This document shows positions 7,487 to 15,106 of a stretch of 44,402 nucleotides of DNA, one piece after another (position 1 is the stretch's first letter; each line of letters begins with the position of its first letter). The position numbers and the translations under genes were made by a program. The notes beneath the pieces are model-generated. The model had not been told where the DNA came from and made no database searches. It saw only the letters and a list, made by a program, of their open reading frames with translations. The stretch spans positions 1 through 44,402 of the forward strand of contig JAFWDD010000031.1 of the NCBI GenBank assembly GCA_017534115.1. Reading direction: 5' to 3'. This DNA comes from Bacillota bacterium. GTDB lineage: Bacteria > Bacillota > Clostridia > Lachnospirales > Anaerotignaceae.

Positions 7487-7515
7487 TTGCGGGGTTCTTA
7501 GGGGCGGAGCCCATG
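7487..7515 (-). repeat. Dispersed hairpin repeat, partial copy 3
   Basis: Contains TTGCGGGGTTCTTAGGGGCG followed by GAGCCC; its reverse complement matches the GGGCTCCGCCCC...ACCCCGC part of copies 1 and 2. It is followed by GCCGCCGGAGGC right up to the ddh stop codon, so the element abuts or trims the gene end. Confidence 0.5.
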
Positions 7516-7532
7516 AGCCGCCGGAGGCACTT

Positions 7533-8516
7533 TTACAGCATATGCGCGCGTATTTCTTCTGCTGACATGGGCGAAATATCCGCAGGCGCTATATCGAATA
7601 TAGTCTTGCATCCGAAATCGCCTTTCTGACTCAGCTTGTATGCCGCTCTCGCATAAGCAGTGAGAATACTGGACGTAAACTGAGGGTTGGAATCCAGCTT
7701 AAGACTGTATTCGATGGTGTGGCTGCACTCGTCATTCCATCCGGTCTTGCCTGTCCTGATAACAAATCCGCCGTGAGGAATTCCGCTGTGGTCTCTCTTC
7801 AGCTCTTCCTCTGTAATGAAATGTACGGTCGTGTCATAATCAGCGAAATAATTGGGCATTGTCTTGATAGCTTTTTCGATAGCCGCTAAATCAGCGCCTT
7901 CCTTGGGCACAACAAAGCACTCTCTGAGATGTTTCTCGCGTGCCGTAAGCTCGGGATTCTCGCCGGAACGCACTCTTTCCAGAGCGGATTCAATGGGTAT
8001 TGTATACTGCTTTCCGTCAAGAACGCCTTCCACTCTCCTGATAGCGTCGGAATGTCCCTGGCTGACGCCTTTGCCCCAGAATGTGTAATCCTTTCCGTTG
8101 GGCAGAATTGAGTTTGCGTAAAGCCTGTTCAGAGAGAACATACCGGGGTCCCAGCCAATGGAAATAATGGCCGTGTGCTTGCTTTCCTTTGCGGACTTGT
8201 CCACATTGGCGAAATGCTGGGGAATATTTGCGTGTGTGTCAAAGCTGTCGATCACATTGAAATACTTCGCCATTTCGGGAGTCATTTTGGGAAGATCCGT
8301 CGCGCTTCCTCCGCAGATTATCATTACATCTATTTTATCAGTCATATTTTTGGCATCGTCAAAGGAAAATACCTTTGCGTTGGGGTCGGCTATTTTAAGG
8401 TCAGCGGGATTTCTTCTTGTGAAAACGCCTACAAGCTCCATGTCAGGCGCCTTGTTGACAGCGCATTCAACGCCTCGTCCCAGATTTCCGTATCCTGCAA
8501 TACCAATTCTAATCAT
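7533..8516 (-). CDS. ddh: meso-Diaminopimelate dehydrogenase
   Basis: NADPH-dependent enzyme that converts L-tetrahydrodipicolinate directly to meso-diaminopimelate for peptidoglycan and lysine, bypassing the succinylase or acetylase steps and DapF. The 327 residues are full length. The Rossmann motif GYGNLG is at residues 8-13. Family-specific blocks include VGVFTRR, IICGGSATDLP, NVIDSFDTHANI, IISIGWDPGMFSLNR and FWGKGVSQGHSDAIRR. RBS AAAGGACG precedes the start. The upstream region has TTATACT as a possible -10. The presence of Ddh bears on the altered DapF domain at 26515-27372. Confidence 0.95.
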   Translation of the reverse strand: MIRIGIAGYGNLGRGVECAVNKAPDMELVGVFTRRNPADLKIADPNAKVFSFDDAKNMTDKIDVMIICGGSATDLPKMTPEMAKYFNVIDSFDTHANIPQHFANVDKSAKESKHTAIISIGWDPGMFSLNRLYANSILPNGKDYTFWGKGVSQGHSDAIRRVEGVLDGKQYTIPIESALERVRSGENPELTAREKHLRECFVVPKEGADLAAIEKAIKTMPNYFADYDTTVHFITEEELKRDHSGIPHGGFVIRTGKTGWNDECSHTIEYSLKLDSNPQFTSSILTAYARAAYKLSQKGDFGCKTIFDIAPADISPMSAEEIRAHML

Positions 8517-8642
8517 ATAAATACGTCCTTTCTTAATATATTTTAAAGCTTTAATTGAATAAAGTATAACACAGCGCTTTTTAAAAAAGCAATCTTGCTT
8601 GCGCTCATGTTTTTTTATACCAAGGTTAATAAATGGTTATAT

Positions 8643-10274
8643 TCATTTTTTATGTATTATTTTCCCGTTTACGGATTTTTCCAGAGAATTGACAAATTCC
8701 ATCTGCCTTATCTTCATGTATCCCGCAAGCTGTTTGTTGGCGAATTCCATAAGCTCATCTTTGAGAGCATCTGAGGGCGCGATGCCGATTTCCGGTACAA
8801 CAAAGGCTTTAATGAGCATTCCCATGTCCTCGTTCGGCACACCGACAACCATGCATTCATAGACGGCAGGATGCTTTATAAGCACTGTCTCTATCTCAAA
8901 AGGACTCACACGGTATGCCTTGGTCTTGATAAGATCATCTGTACGTCCGCCGTAATAAATATATCCTTCCTCATCTGCGCGGGCAAAGTCTCCTGTATGG
9001 AAAAGCCCGTGTTCCCAGAGTTTTTCGTATGCTTCTTCATCCTTGTAATAACCCATGGCGATTCCGTCCTGATAATGTCCCGCATGGTCCGGAATGATCA
9101 TGATCTCGCCGAATCTGCCGGCTTCAACGGGCTTTCCGTCTTCATCGGCAATTACGGTATTGAACTTGGGCGCGATTTTCCCCAGAGAACCTTCCTTAAC
9201 AGTCAGATATTTCATATTTCCTATGTAAAGGCTGGCTTCCGACTGTGCAAGGCCTTCCCGCAGGACGATTCCCGTCTGGCGGTACACTTCCTCGAAAACC
9301 TTCACCGGAAGAGGCTCTCCTCCGCAGGACAGAGTATCCAGCTCCGAAAGGTCGTACTTGTCCATTCCTACGCGTATAAGACCTTTGTAAAGTGTAGGCG
9401 GCGCCATAAATGAGTTCACCTTGTGCTTTTCCAGGGTTTCCAGTATTTTTTCCGGCGAAAAAGCGTCATATTCATAAATCAGGAGAGGAATTCCGATAAG
9501 CCACGGCCCGTAAAATTTGGTGCCGGTGGTCATTGCCCAGCCCGAATCTCCCATTGACAGGTGCAGACCGCCTTTTTCGGAACACAGCAGATACCGTGAC
9601 GCTACGATCTGTGTCAGCATGAATATAAAATTATGCATTACGGCTTTGGGCATTCCCGTAGTTCCTGACGTGAAGTATATTATGGCAGGGTCGTGGGCGG
9701 AAGTTTCAACTCTTTCGAATTCAGATGGAGCATTTTGGATCTCCTTTGTCAGATTTATGAATCCGTACACATTTTCCCGAACGGAAAAAAGATACTTAAC
9801 GCCGCATTTTTCCGCCGCGCTCCGTACATTTTTCGGAGTATCCCCGTAGGGAGTGGAGATTATATGGGTCACATCCGCCTTTTTGATCCGGTATATGAGA
9901 GCAGGTTCGGGAAGCATATAAAATACGGGACAGAGCGCAGCTCCCAGTTTGTGCGCCGCAATGGCGATATACCAGTATTCATAATGGTTTTTCAGCACCA
10001 CCATGAGTTTGTCGCCTTTTTTGATGCCGTTATGGGAAAGCACATTGGCTGTTTTATTGCTTAGAATCCGAATATCTTCAAATGTGAGCCGTCCTGTGCC
10101 GATATGCTCGTCATCATAAACAAGAGCGAGCTTTTCGGGATTTTCCCGTGCGATCGCGTCCGTCACATCATACCCGTAATTGAAATCCGGCGGATATACA
10201 GCCCGGAATTTCTCCAGATGGTTTTCTTTATTAAAACTTTCTTCGCAGAATTTTTTGTAAAAATCACTAAACAT
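8643..10274 (-). CDS. Acyl-CoA synthetase (AMP-forming, medium-chain/acetyl type)
   Basis: An ANL-superfamily adenylating enzyme that activates a carboxylic acid with ATP and joins it to CoA. The 543 residues are full length. The P-loop TSGTTGMPK is at 202-210; other blocks are LREGLAQSEAS, YYKDEEAYEKLWEHGLFHTGDFAR and GRTDDLIKTKAYRVSPFEIE (hinge). The catalytic Lys is Lys538 in SVNGKI near the C-terminus. The sequence looks most like medium-chain acyl-CoA synthetases (MACS, short-to-medium fatty or aromatic acids); the exact acid cannot be told. Start supported by GAGGT before the ATG. It is probably transcribed alone, with ddh downstream on the same strand after a 126-bp gap. Confidence 0.88.
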   Translation of the reverse strand: MFSDFYKKFCEESFNKENHLEKFRAVYPPDFNYGYDVTDAIARENPEKLALVYDDEHIGTGRLTFEDIRILSNKTANVLSHNGIKKGDKLMVVLKNHYEYWYIAIAAHKLGAALCPVFYMLPEPALIYRIKKADVTHIISTPYGDTPKNVRSAAEKCGVKYLFSVRENVYGFINLTKEIQNAPSEFERVETSAHDPAIIYFTSGTTGMPKAVMHNFIFMLTQIVASRYLLCSEKGGLHLSMGDSGWAMTTGTKFYGPWLIGIPLLIYEYDAFSPEKILETLEKHKVNSFMAPPTLYKGLIRVGMDKYDLSELDTLSCGGEPLPVKVFEEVYRQTGIVLREGLAQSEASLYIGNMKYLTVKEGSLGKIAPKFNTVIADEDGKPVEAGRFGEIMIIPDHAGHYQDGIAMGYYKDEEAYEKLWEHGLFHTGDFARADEEGYIYYGGRTDDLIKTKAYRVSPFEIETVLIKHPAVYECMVVGVPNEDMGMLIKAFVVPEIGIAPSDALKDELMEFANKQLAGYMKIRQMEFVNSLEKSVNGKIIHKK

Positions 10275-10308
10275 ATGGTACCTCGTAAGGTTATTGAAAT
10301 TTTCTGTT

Positions 10309-10337
10309 ATTATAGCACCATTTTAGTGAATTATCCA
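10309..10337 (-). promoter_or_regulatory. Extended -10 promoter of the acyl-CoA synthetase gene
   Basis: Minus strand TGGATA (10332-10337), 17-bp spacer, TATAAT (10309-10314) preceded by TGC, an extended -10 element that offsets the weak -35. Confidence 0.5.
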
Positions 10338-10368
10338 TAGAAATTGAAAATGACGGGTATTTCCTTTG

Positions 10369-10397
10369 TTGACATGGACATGGGATTAGATTATAAT
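10369..10397 (+). promoter_or_regulatory. Strong promoter of the hydEGF operon
   Basis: TTGACA (10369-10374), exact 17-bp spacer, TATAAT (10392-10397): both hexamers are consensus. The transcript would begin near 10404, giving a leader of about 128 bases before hydE. Confidence 0.85.
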
Positions 10398-10481
10398 CAT
10401 TTTAATTCATATATATTGTTGTTCTGACATTGAAGATTTTTTCTGAGAGGGAAGGCGGATTTTAGAATTATTTCAGGATAT

Positions 10482-10513
10482 CTGCGCCCTTTCGAGAGGC
10501 GTATTTTTTTTAT
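10482..10513 (+). promoter_or_regulatory. Terminator-like hairpin in the hydE leader
   Basis: Stem TGCGCC / GGCGTA (with a G-T pair) around the loop CTTTCGAGA, followed by eight T. Its place between the promoter and the AGGTGAT ribosome binding site suggests attenuation of the operon. No known riboswitch fold was recognised. Confidence 0.45.
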
Positions 10514-10531
10514 TTTCCGGCAGGTGATCTT

Positions 10532-11590
10532 ATGAATTCGGATAAATTGAAAAACCTTATAGACAGGCTGGAAAAAGAAAACAGACTTGATCCGGCGGAA
10601 TGGGAGGCTCTTTTTTCCCATTGGAAGAACGCTTCTCTGCGTGAGTATGCGGCGGAAAAAGCCAGCGCGCTGCGGATGAAAAAATTCGGGAATAAAATCT
10701 TCATACGAGGACTTATCGAGTTTTCCAATTACTGTAAAAACGACTGTTTCTACTGCGGAATACGCCGAAGCAATACCAATGCGGAAAGATACCGTCTGGA
10801 AAAGCCGGAAATCCTCGAAGCCTGTTCAAAAGGTTATGAGCTGGGATTTCGGACGTTTGTTCTTCAAAGCGGAGAGGACCTCTATTTCACGGACGAAAAA
10901 ATGACGGACATTATAAAGGAAATAAAGAGGATTTTTCCCGACTGCGCCCTTACACTTTCCATAGGCGAGAAATCGAAGGAGACTTACGAAAAATACAAAG
11001 CCGCCGGAGCGGACAGGTTCCTTCTTCGCCACGAAACGGCGGACAAGGCTCATTACGAGGCTCTTCATCCCAAGGAGCTTTCTTTTGAGAACAGAATGAA
11101 ATGCCTTGAAGACCTGAAGGAACTGGGTTTTCAGACGGGATGCGGAATTATGGTGGGTTCTCCGTTTCAGACAGTAAAAACTCTGGCGAAAGACATGGTC
11201 TTCATGCAGGATTTCAAACCTCACATGGTTGGCATAGGACCTTTCATATCCCAGCATGACACGCCGTTTAAGGATTTTCCCAATGGAAGCGTTGATCTGA
11301 CGCTTTTCATACTTTCACTGACAAGGCTCATGCTTCCCGACGCCAATATTCCGGCGACAACTGCTCTCGGCTCTTTGGACGAAAAGGGAAGAGAAAAGGG
11401 GATACTTTCCGGCGCAAATGTGGTAATGCCCAATTTAAGTCCCGTGGATGCCAGAGACAAGTACAATCTTTATGATAATAAGCTCCGAACAGGAGCGGAG
11501 GCCGGAGAAAATCTGCGTCTTCTTTCCGAAAAACTGAAAAAAATCGGATGCGAAATAAGTGTTGACAGAGGAGATTTCAAAATCAGATAA
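10532..11590 (+). CDS. hydE: [FeFe]-hydrogenase maturase HydE (radical SAM)
   Basis: Radical SAM enzyme needed to build the diiron H-cluster of [FeFe] hydrogenase, acting downstream of HydG's Fe(CO)2(CN) synthon. The radical SAM cluster Cys residues are Cys68, Cys72 and Cys75 in NYCKNDCFYCGIRRSN. Other HydE/BioB-like blocks are TFVLQSGEDLYFTDEKM, ALTLSIGEK, FLLRHETADKAHYEALHP, GCGIMVGSPFQT and FISQHDTPF. The 352-residue length is typical. It is first in the hydE-hydG-hydF operon behind a strong promoter. No hydA structural gene lies in the window. Confidence 0.95.
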   Translation: MNSDKLKNLIDRLEKENRLDPAEWEALFSHWKNASLREYAAEKASALRMKKFGNKIFIRGLIEFSNYCKNDCFYCGIRRSNTNAERYRLEKPEILEACSKGYELGFRTFVLQSGEDLYFTDEKMTDIIKEIKRIFPDCALTLSIGEKSKETYEKYKAAGADRFLLRHETADKAHYEALHPKELSFENRMKCLEDLKELGFQTGCGIMVGSPFQTVKTLAKDMVFMQDFKPHMVGIGPFISQHDTPFKDFPNGSVDLTLFILSLTRLMLPDANIPATTALGSLDEKGREKGILSGANVVMPNLSPVDARDKYNLYDNKLRTGAEAGENLRLLSEKLKKIGCEISVDRGDFKIR

Positions 11591-11668
11591 AATAAAAAAA
11601 TACTATACAAAAAGTTTTGACCGGAAAGTTTTTTAAAAAATCCTGACCGGTAAAAGAGGAGGTAAATT

Positions 11669-13093
11669 ATGTATAAATATGACGTAATGTCGGCTAAAGC
11701 AGAGGAATTCATAAATCACGAGGAGATAATGGAAACTCTTTCCTATGCCGAAGCCCATAAGGATGACGTAAAGCTCATTGACGAGATAATAGAAAAGGCG
11801 AAATTAAGAAAAGGCCTTTCGCACAGGGAAGCGTCCGTACTCCTTGCCTGTGAGATTCCCGAAAAGATTCAGGAAGTCTATGATCTGGCAAGACAGATAA
11901 AGAAGGATTTTTATGGCAACAGAATAGTTATGTTTGCGCCGCTCTATCTTTCCAATTACTGCGTAAACAGCTGTGTGTACTGCCCTTACCATATTAAAAA
12001 CAAGCATATTTCAAGGAAAAAACTCACTCAGGACGATGTCCGCCGCGAGGTCATAGCTCTTCAGGACATGGGGCATAAGCGTCTCGCCATCGAAGCAGGC
12101 GAGGATCCTGTAAACAATCCTATCGAGTACATACTTGAGTGTATAAATACGATTTATTCCATTAAGCATAAAAACGGCGCTATCCGCAGGGTAAACGTAA
12201 ACATCGCAGCTACGACAGTTGAGAATTACAGAAAACTGAAAGAGGCTGGAATCGGCACATACATTCTTTTCCAGGAGACGTACCACAAGGAAAGCTACGA
12301 AAAGCTTCATCCCGCAGGACCCAAGCACAATTACGCATACCATACGGAAGCAATGGACAGAGCCATGGAAGGCGGAATTGACGACGTAGGTCTGGGCGTT
12401 CTTTTCGGTCTTGAGCTTTATAAATATGAATTCGCGGGACTTTTAATGCACGCGGAGCATCTTGAGGCCGCAAAGGGAGTAGGTCCCCATACGATAAGCG
12501 TTCCCAGAATAAAAAGAGCCGACGACATCGACCCTTCGGTTTTCGATAACGGCATAAGCGACGATATTTTCGCGAAACTCTGCGCCTGCATAAGGGTTGC
12601 GGTGCCTTACACGGGAATGATAATCTCCACCCGTGAGAGCAAAGAGGTCCGCGAGAAGGTTATCGGTCTCGGCGTTTCCCAGATCAGCGGAGCGTCCCGT
12701 ACATCCGTCGGCGGATACGACCAGCCCGAGGAAGAGGACGACAATTCGGCACAGTTTGATGTAAGCGATACAAGGACTCTTGACGAGGTTATAAACTGGC
12801 TCATGCGCATAGGCTATATTCCCAGCTTCTGCACAGCTTGTTACAGAGAAGGCAGAACAGGAGACAGGTTTATGACCCTTTTGAAAGCGGGACAAATCCA
12901 GAACTGCTGTCATCCCAACGCGCTTATGACCCTTAAGGAGTACATAGAAGACTACGCCAGCGAGGACACGAAACGGATCGGAGAGGAGCTTATACAGAAG
13001 GAGCTTCTCAATATTCCCAATCCCGTTGTCCGCGCCAAAGCGACAGAATACATAGAAAACATACACACAGGACAGAGAGATTTTCGTTTTTGA
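11669..13093 (+). CDS. hydG: [FeFe]-hydrogenase maturase HydG (radical SAM tyrosine lyase)
   Basis: Splits tyrosine to p-cresol plus CO and cyanide, delivering an organometallic iron synthon for the H-cluster. The radical SAM Cys are Cys98, Cys102 and Cys105 (NYCVNSCVYCPYH). The C-terminal auxiliary cluster motif CTACYREG (Cys388, Cys391) with Cys413/414 (QNCCHPNAL) distinguishes HydG from the thiamine enzyme ThiH. Length 474 is typical. RBS GAGGAGG. The 78-bp gap after hydE holds two direct copies of TGACCGG (11618-11624, 11644-11650), whose role is unclear. Confidence 0.97.
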   Translation: MYKYDVMSAKAEEFINHEEIMETLSYAEAHKDDVKLIDEIIEKAKLRKGLSHREASVLLACEIPEKIQEVYDLARQIKKDFYGNRIVMFAPLYLSNYCVNSCVYCPYHIKNKHISRKKLTQDDVRREVIALQDMGHKRLAIEAGEDPVNNPIEYILECINTIYSIKHKNGAIRRVNVNIAATTVENYRKLKEAGIGTYILFQETYHKESYEKLHPAGPKHNYAYHTEAMDRAMEGGIDDVGLGVLFGLELYKYEFAGLLMHAEHLEAAKGVGPHTISVPRIKRADDIDPSVFDNGISDDIFAKLCACIRVAVPYTGMIISTRESKEVREKVIGLGVSQISGASRTSVGGYDQPEEEDDNSAQFDVSDTRTLDEVINWLMRIGYIPSFCTACYREGRTGDRFMTLLKAGQIQNCCHPNALMTLKEYIEDYASEDTKRIGEELIQKELLNIPNPVVRAKATEYIENIHTGQRDFRF

Positions 13094-13102
13094 GGTGATT
13101 TT

Positions 13103-14278
13103 ATGGGATTAACAGGAATTCCCGCGGCAGAAAGAACTCATATAGGCTTTTTCGGAAAGAGAAACGCAGGCAAATCCAGCCTGATAAACGCTGTTACAGG
13201 CCAAAGCCTTTCCATAGTTTCCGATGTAAAGGGAACTACTACCGACCCGGTGCTTAAAACCATGGAAATACTTCCTCTCGGTCCGGTGGTGATTATAGAT
13301 ACTCCCGGAATCGACGACGAAGGTGAATTAGGAACTCTCAGAGTTGAAAAAAGCTTCGATATGCTCAGGAAATCCGATATAGCCGTTCTTGTTGTCGAGG
13401 CAAAAGAAGGACTTTCACCGGAGGATGAAAAGCTTTTAGCTGAAATCAAAAAGAGAAATCTTCCGTATATCATATGCTATTCAAAATGCGATGAATATAT
13501 GGGCGAAGCCGGCGAAAACGAGATTTACACCAGCGCTAAAAACAATGTGAACATTTTTGAATTGAAGGAAATGATCGCGGGTAAGATCAAAAGTACTTCC
13601 GAAAAGCGTATAGTTGGCGACATGATAGATCAGGGCGATATTGTGATTCTGGTAATCCCCATAGACGAGTCCGCGCCAAAAGGACGGCTTATTCTTCCCC
13701 AGCAGCTCACGATACGGGATATTCTGGATAAAAACGCGTCCTGCATCTGCCTTCAGCCAGATGAGCTGGCGGATACATTGAACGCTTTAAACAAAAAGCC
13801 TGCGCTTGTCATAACGGACAGTCAGGTTTTCGGGCAGGTTTCCAAAACTGTCCCTGAGGAAATACCTTTGACATCATTCTCCATACTGATGCTGAGATAT
13901 AAAGGTGAATTTGAGGACGCTTTCCATGCCGTGAAAACCCTGGACAGTCTTCAGGACGGAGATAAAATCCTTATTTCCGAAGGCTGCACACATCACAGGC
14001 AGTGCAACGATATCGGAACAGTAAAGCTTCCCTCATGGATTGAGGATTTTACGGGAAAACGCCTTCAGTACGAGTTTTCCAGCGGCACAGGTTTCCCCGG
14101 AGACCTTTCGCCATACAGGATGATAATCCATTGCGGAGGATGTATGCTCAATGAAAAGGAAATGAAAAACAGGATGAACGAGGCAAAACGCCAGGGAGTG
14201 CCTATCTCCAATTACGGAATGGTCATAAGTTACGTAAACGGCATTCTGGAGAGGGCGACCAGAGTGTTTGAAAAATAA
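13103..14278 (+). CDS. hydF: [FeFe]-hydrogenase maturase HydF (GTPase scaffold)
   Basis: GTPase and iron-sulfur scaffold on which the diiron subcluster is assembled before transfer to apo-HydA. The N-terminal GTPase domain has P-loop GKRNAGKSS (18-26), switch region GTTTDPV, G3 DTPG (66-69) and YSKCD as the G4-like element. The C-terminal cluster motif is Cys295-x-His297 (GCTHHRQ) with His343-Cys344-x-x-Cys347 (IHCGGCM), matching the family. It begins 9 bp after hydG. Length 391 is typical. Confidence 0.96.
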   Translation: MGLTGIPAAERTHIGFFGKRNAGKSSLINAVTGQSLSIVSDVKGTTTDPVLKTMEILPLGPVVIIDTPGIDDEGELGTLRVEKSFDMLRKSDIAVLVVEAKEGLSPEDEKLLAEIKKRNLPYIICYSKCDEYMGEAGENEIYTSAKNNVNIFELKEMIAGKIKSTSEKRIVGDMIDQGDIVILVIPIDESAPKGRLILPQQLTIRDILDKNASCICLQPDELADTLNALNKKPALVITDSQVFGQVSKTVPEEIPLTSFSILMLRYKGEFEDAFHAVKTLDSLQDGDKILISEGCTHHRQCNDIGTVKLPSWIEDFTGKRLQYEFSSGTGFPGDLSPYRMIIHCGGCMLNEKEMKNRMNEAKRQGVPISNYGMVISYVNGILERATRVFEK

Positions 14279-14283
14279 AAACA

Positions 14284-14313
14284 AGCCGGAGGATTTGAAA
14301 TCTTCCGGCTTTT
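14284..14313 (+). terminator. Terminator of hydEGF
   Basis: 11-bp stem AGCCGGAGGAT (14284-14294) with ATCTTCCGGCT (14300-14310), one G-T pair, followed by T. A-rich sequence on the left lets it also serve the converging XRE gene. Confidence 0.85.
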
Positions 14314-14337
14314 ATATATGCAAAAAATTTTCACTTT

Positions 14338-14661
14338 TTATCCCAGCTTCTTCAATTCCTTCAGTAGATTCAGAGCCACAGGCTTTACCTCCGGCTTCAG
14401 CTCGTGGAAAAGCTTTACGATGGGCTCATTCTGGTATTTGTCCGAAGCAGGGGAGATATATGTAAATATATGCCCCAGGTCATAATTAAGGGTTTCGCAA
14501 ATGGAATCCAAAACATCGATTGTGGGGCGCACGTGTCCGTTTTCGATTTTTGACAGATACACAGTGGTTATTTTTGCCTTTTCCGCCACATATTCCTGTG
14601 TAAGTCCTTTCATGATTCTGCCGGATTTAATACGGCTTCCAATGAGTTTGTAATCTACCAT
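14338..14661 (-). CDS. XRE-family helix-turn-helix regulator
   Basis: A 107-residue protein. Residues 6-62 form a Cro/C1-type HTH (IGSRIKSGRIMKGLTQEYVAEKAKITTVYLSKIENGHVRPTIDVLDSICETL). The tail to residue 107 is helical and may dimerise (LFHELKPEVKPVALNLLKELKKLG). RBS AAGGTGAT. Its target is unknown. It converges on hydEGF and diverges from the transport locus that starts about 330 bp away, which makes that promoter region a plausible target, but nothing in the sequence proves it. Confidence 0.88.
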   Translation of the reverse strand: MVDYKLIGSRIKSGRIMKGLTQEYVAEKAKITTVYLSKIENGHVRPTIDVLDSICETLNYDLGHIFTYISPASDKYQNEPIVKLFHELKPEVKPVALNLLKELKKLG

Positions 14662-14706
14662 TCCTAATCACCTTCTATACATAGTCCGCAAAACTGTACT
14701 GCTAAT

Positions 14707-14736
14707 ATAATAAACTATAAGTATAACATAAGTCAA
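14707..14736 (-). promoter_or_regulatory. Promoter of the XRE regulator
   Basis: Minus strand TTGACT (14731-14736), 18-bp spacer, TATTAT (14707-14712), 45 bases before the start codon. Confidence 0.55.
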
Positions 14737-14940
14737 CAATTTAATATGTGAACCTGCACGGAGTTTGTTCAATTTTTTTGAATATTGGCAAAAGAGGGAA
14801 AGAATTTGGTTTTAGTCATTAAATTTCCCGATCTGCGAAAAATATTTTTTCCGGACAGAGCTGTAGCCGCGATTTTTTACCAATACTCTGTTTTTTGCGC
14901 ATATGCGGTTTTTTGTAAGATAGATTTAATAAATATACTG
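14737..14940. other. Intergenic AT-rich region upstream of the transport locus
   Basis: Part of the 438-bp gap 14662-15099. It is AT-rich with T runs and short hairpins (for example TTGTTCAA-TTTTTT-TTGAA near 14768). No gene, riboswitch or convincing operator was recognised. The unusual size suggests regulatory DNA for the locus that follows. Confidence 0.3.
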
Positions 14941-14969
14941 TAGTCACGGGGTGTGAAATATGGTAAAAT
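14941..14969 (+). promoter_or_regulatory. Extended -10 promoter of the hybrid transport locus
   Basis: TAGTCA (14941-14946), 17-bp spacer, TAAAAT (14964-14969) with an upstream TG (extended -10). The -35 is poor. A transcript from here would start about 12 bases before the AAGGAGAGG at 14982. Confidence 0.45.
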
Positions 14970-14995
14970 GAAAAACGAATTAAGGAGAGGGATAT

Positions 14996-15106
14996 TTGCG
15001 TTTTTATGAGATTATGAAACGGGAAACTGAAACATTTTCATCAGCGGAAACGTTAAATATTAAAAAAGAAGAAAAATATAGAAAAGAGGTAGACAAAAAA
15101 TGTTAA
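14996..15106 (+). CDS. Possible leader peptide (36 residues)
   Basis: AAGGAGAGG (14982-14990) lies five bases before a TTG that opens a 36-codon frame (MRFYEIMKRETETF... ...EVDKKC). Its TAA at 15104-15106 overlaps the ATG (15100) of the binding protein, an arrangement typical of translational coupling. The peptide is very charged and not a membrane or signal sequence. The gene would otherwise leave a strong Shine-Dalgarno sequence unused. No homologue is recognised; it may be fortuitous. Confidence 0.35.
   Translation: MRFYEIMKRETETFSSAETLNIKKEEKYRKEVDKKC

Noticed and set aside
10436..10470. CTGAGAGGG in the hydE leader, reminiscent of the TPP riboswitch CUGAGA box
   Set aside because: The other conserved TPP riboswitch segments are missing, and the operon has no thiamine role.
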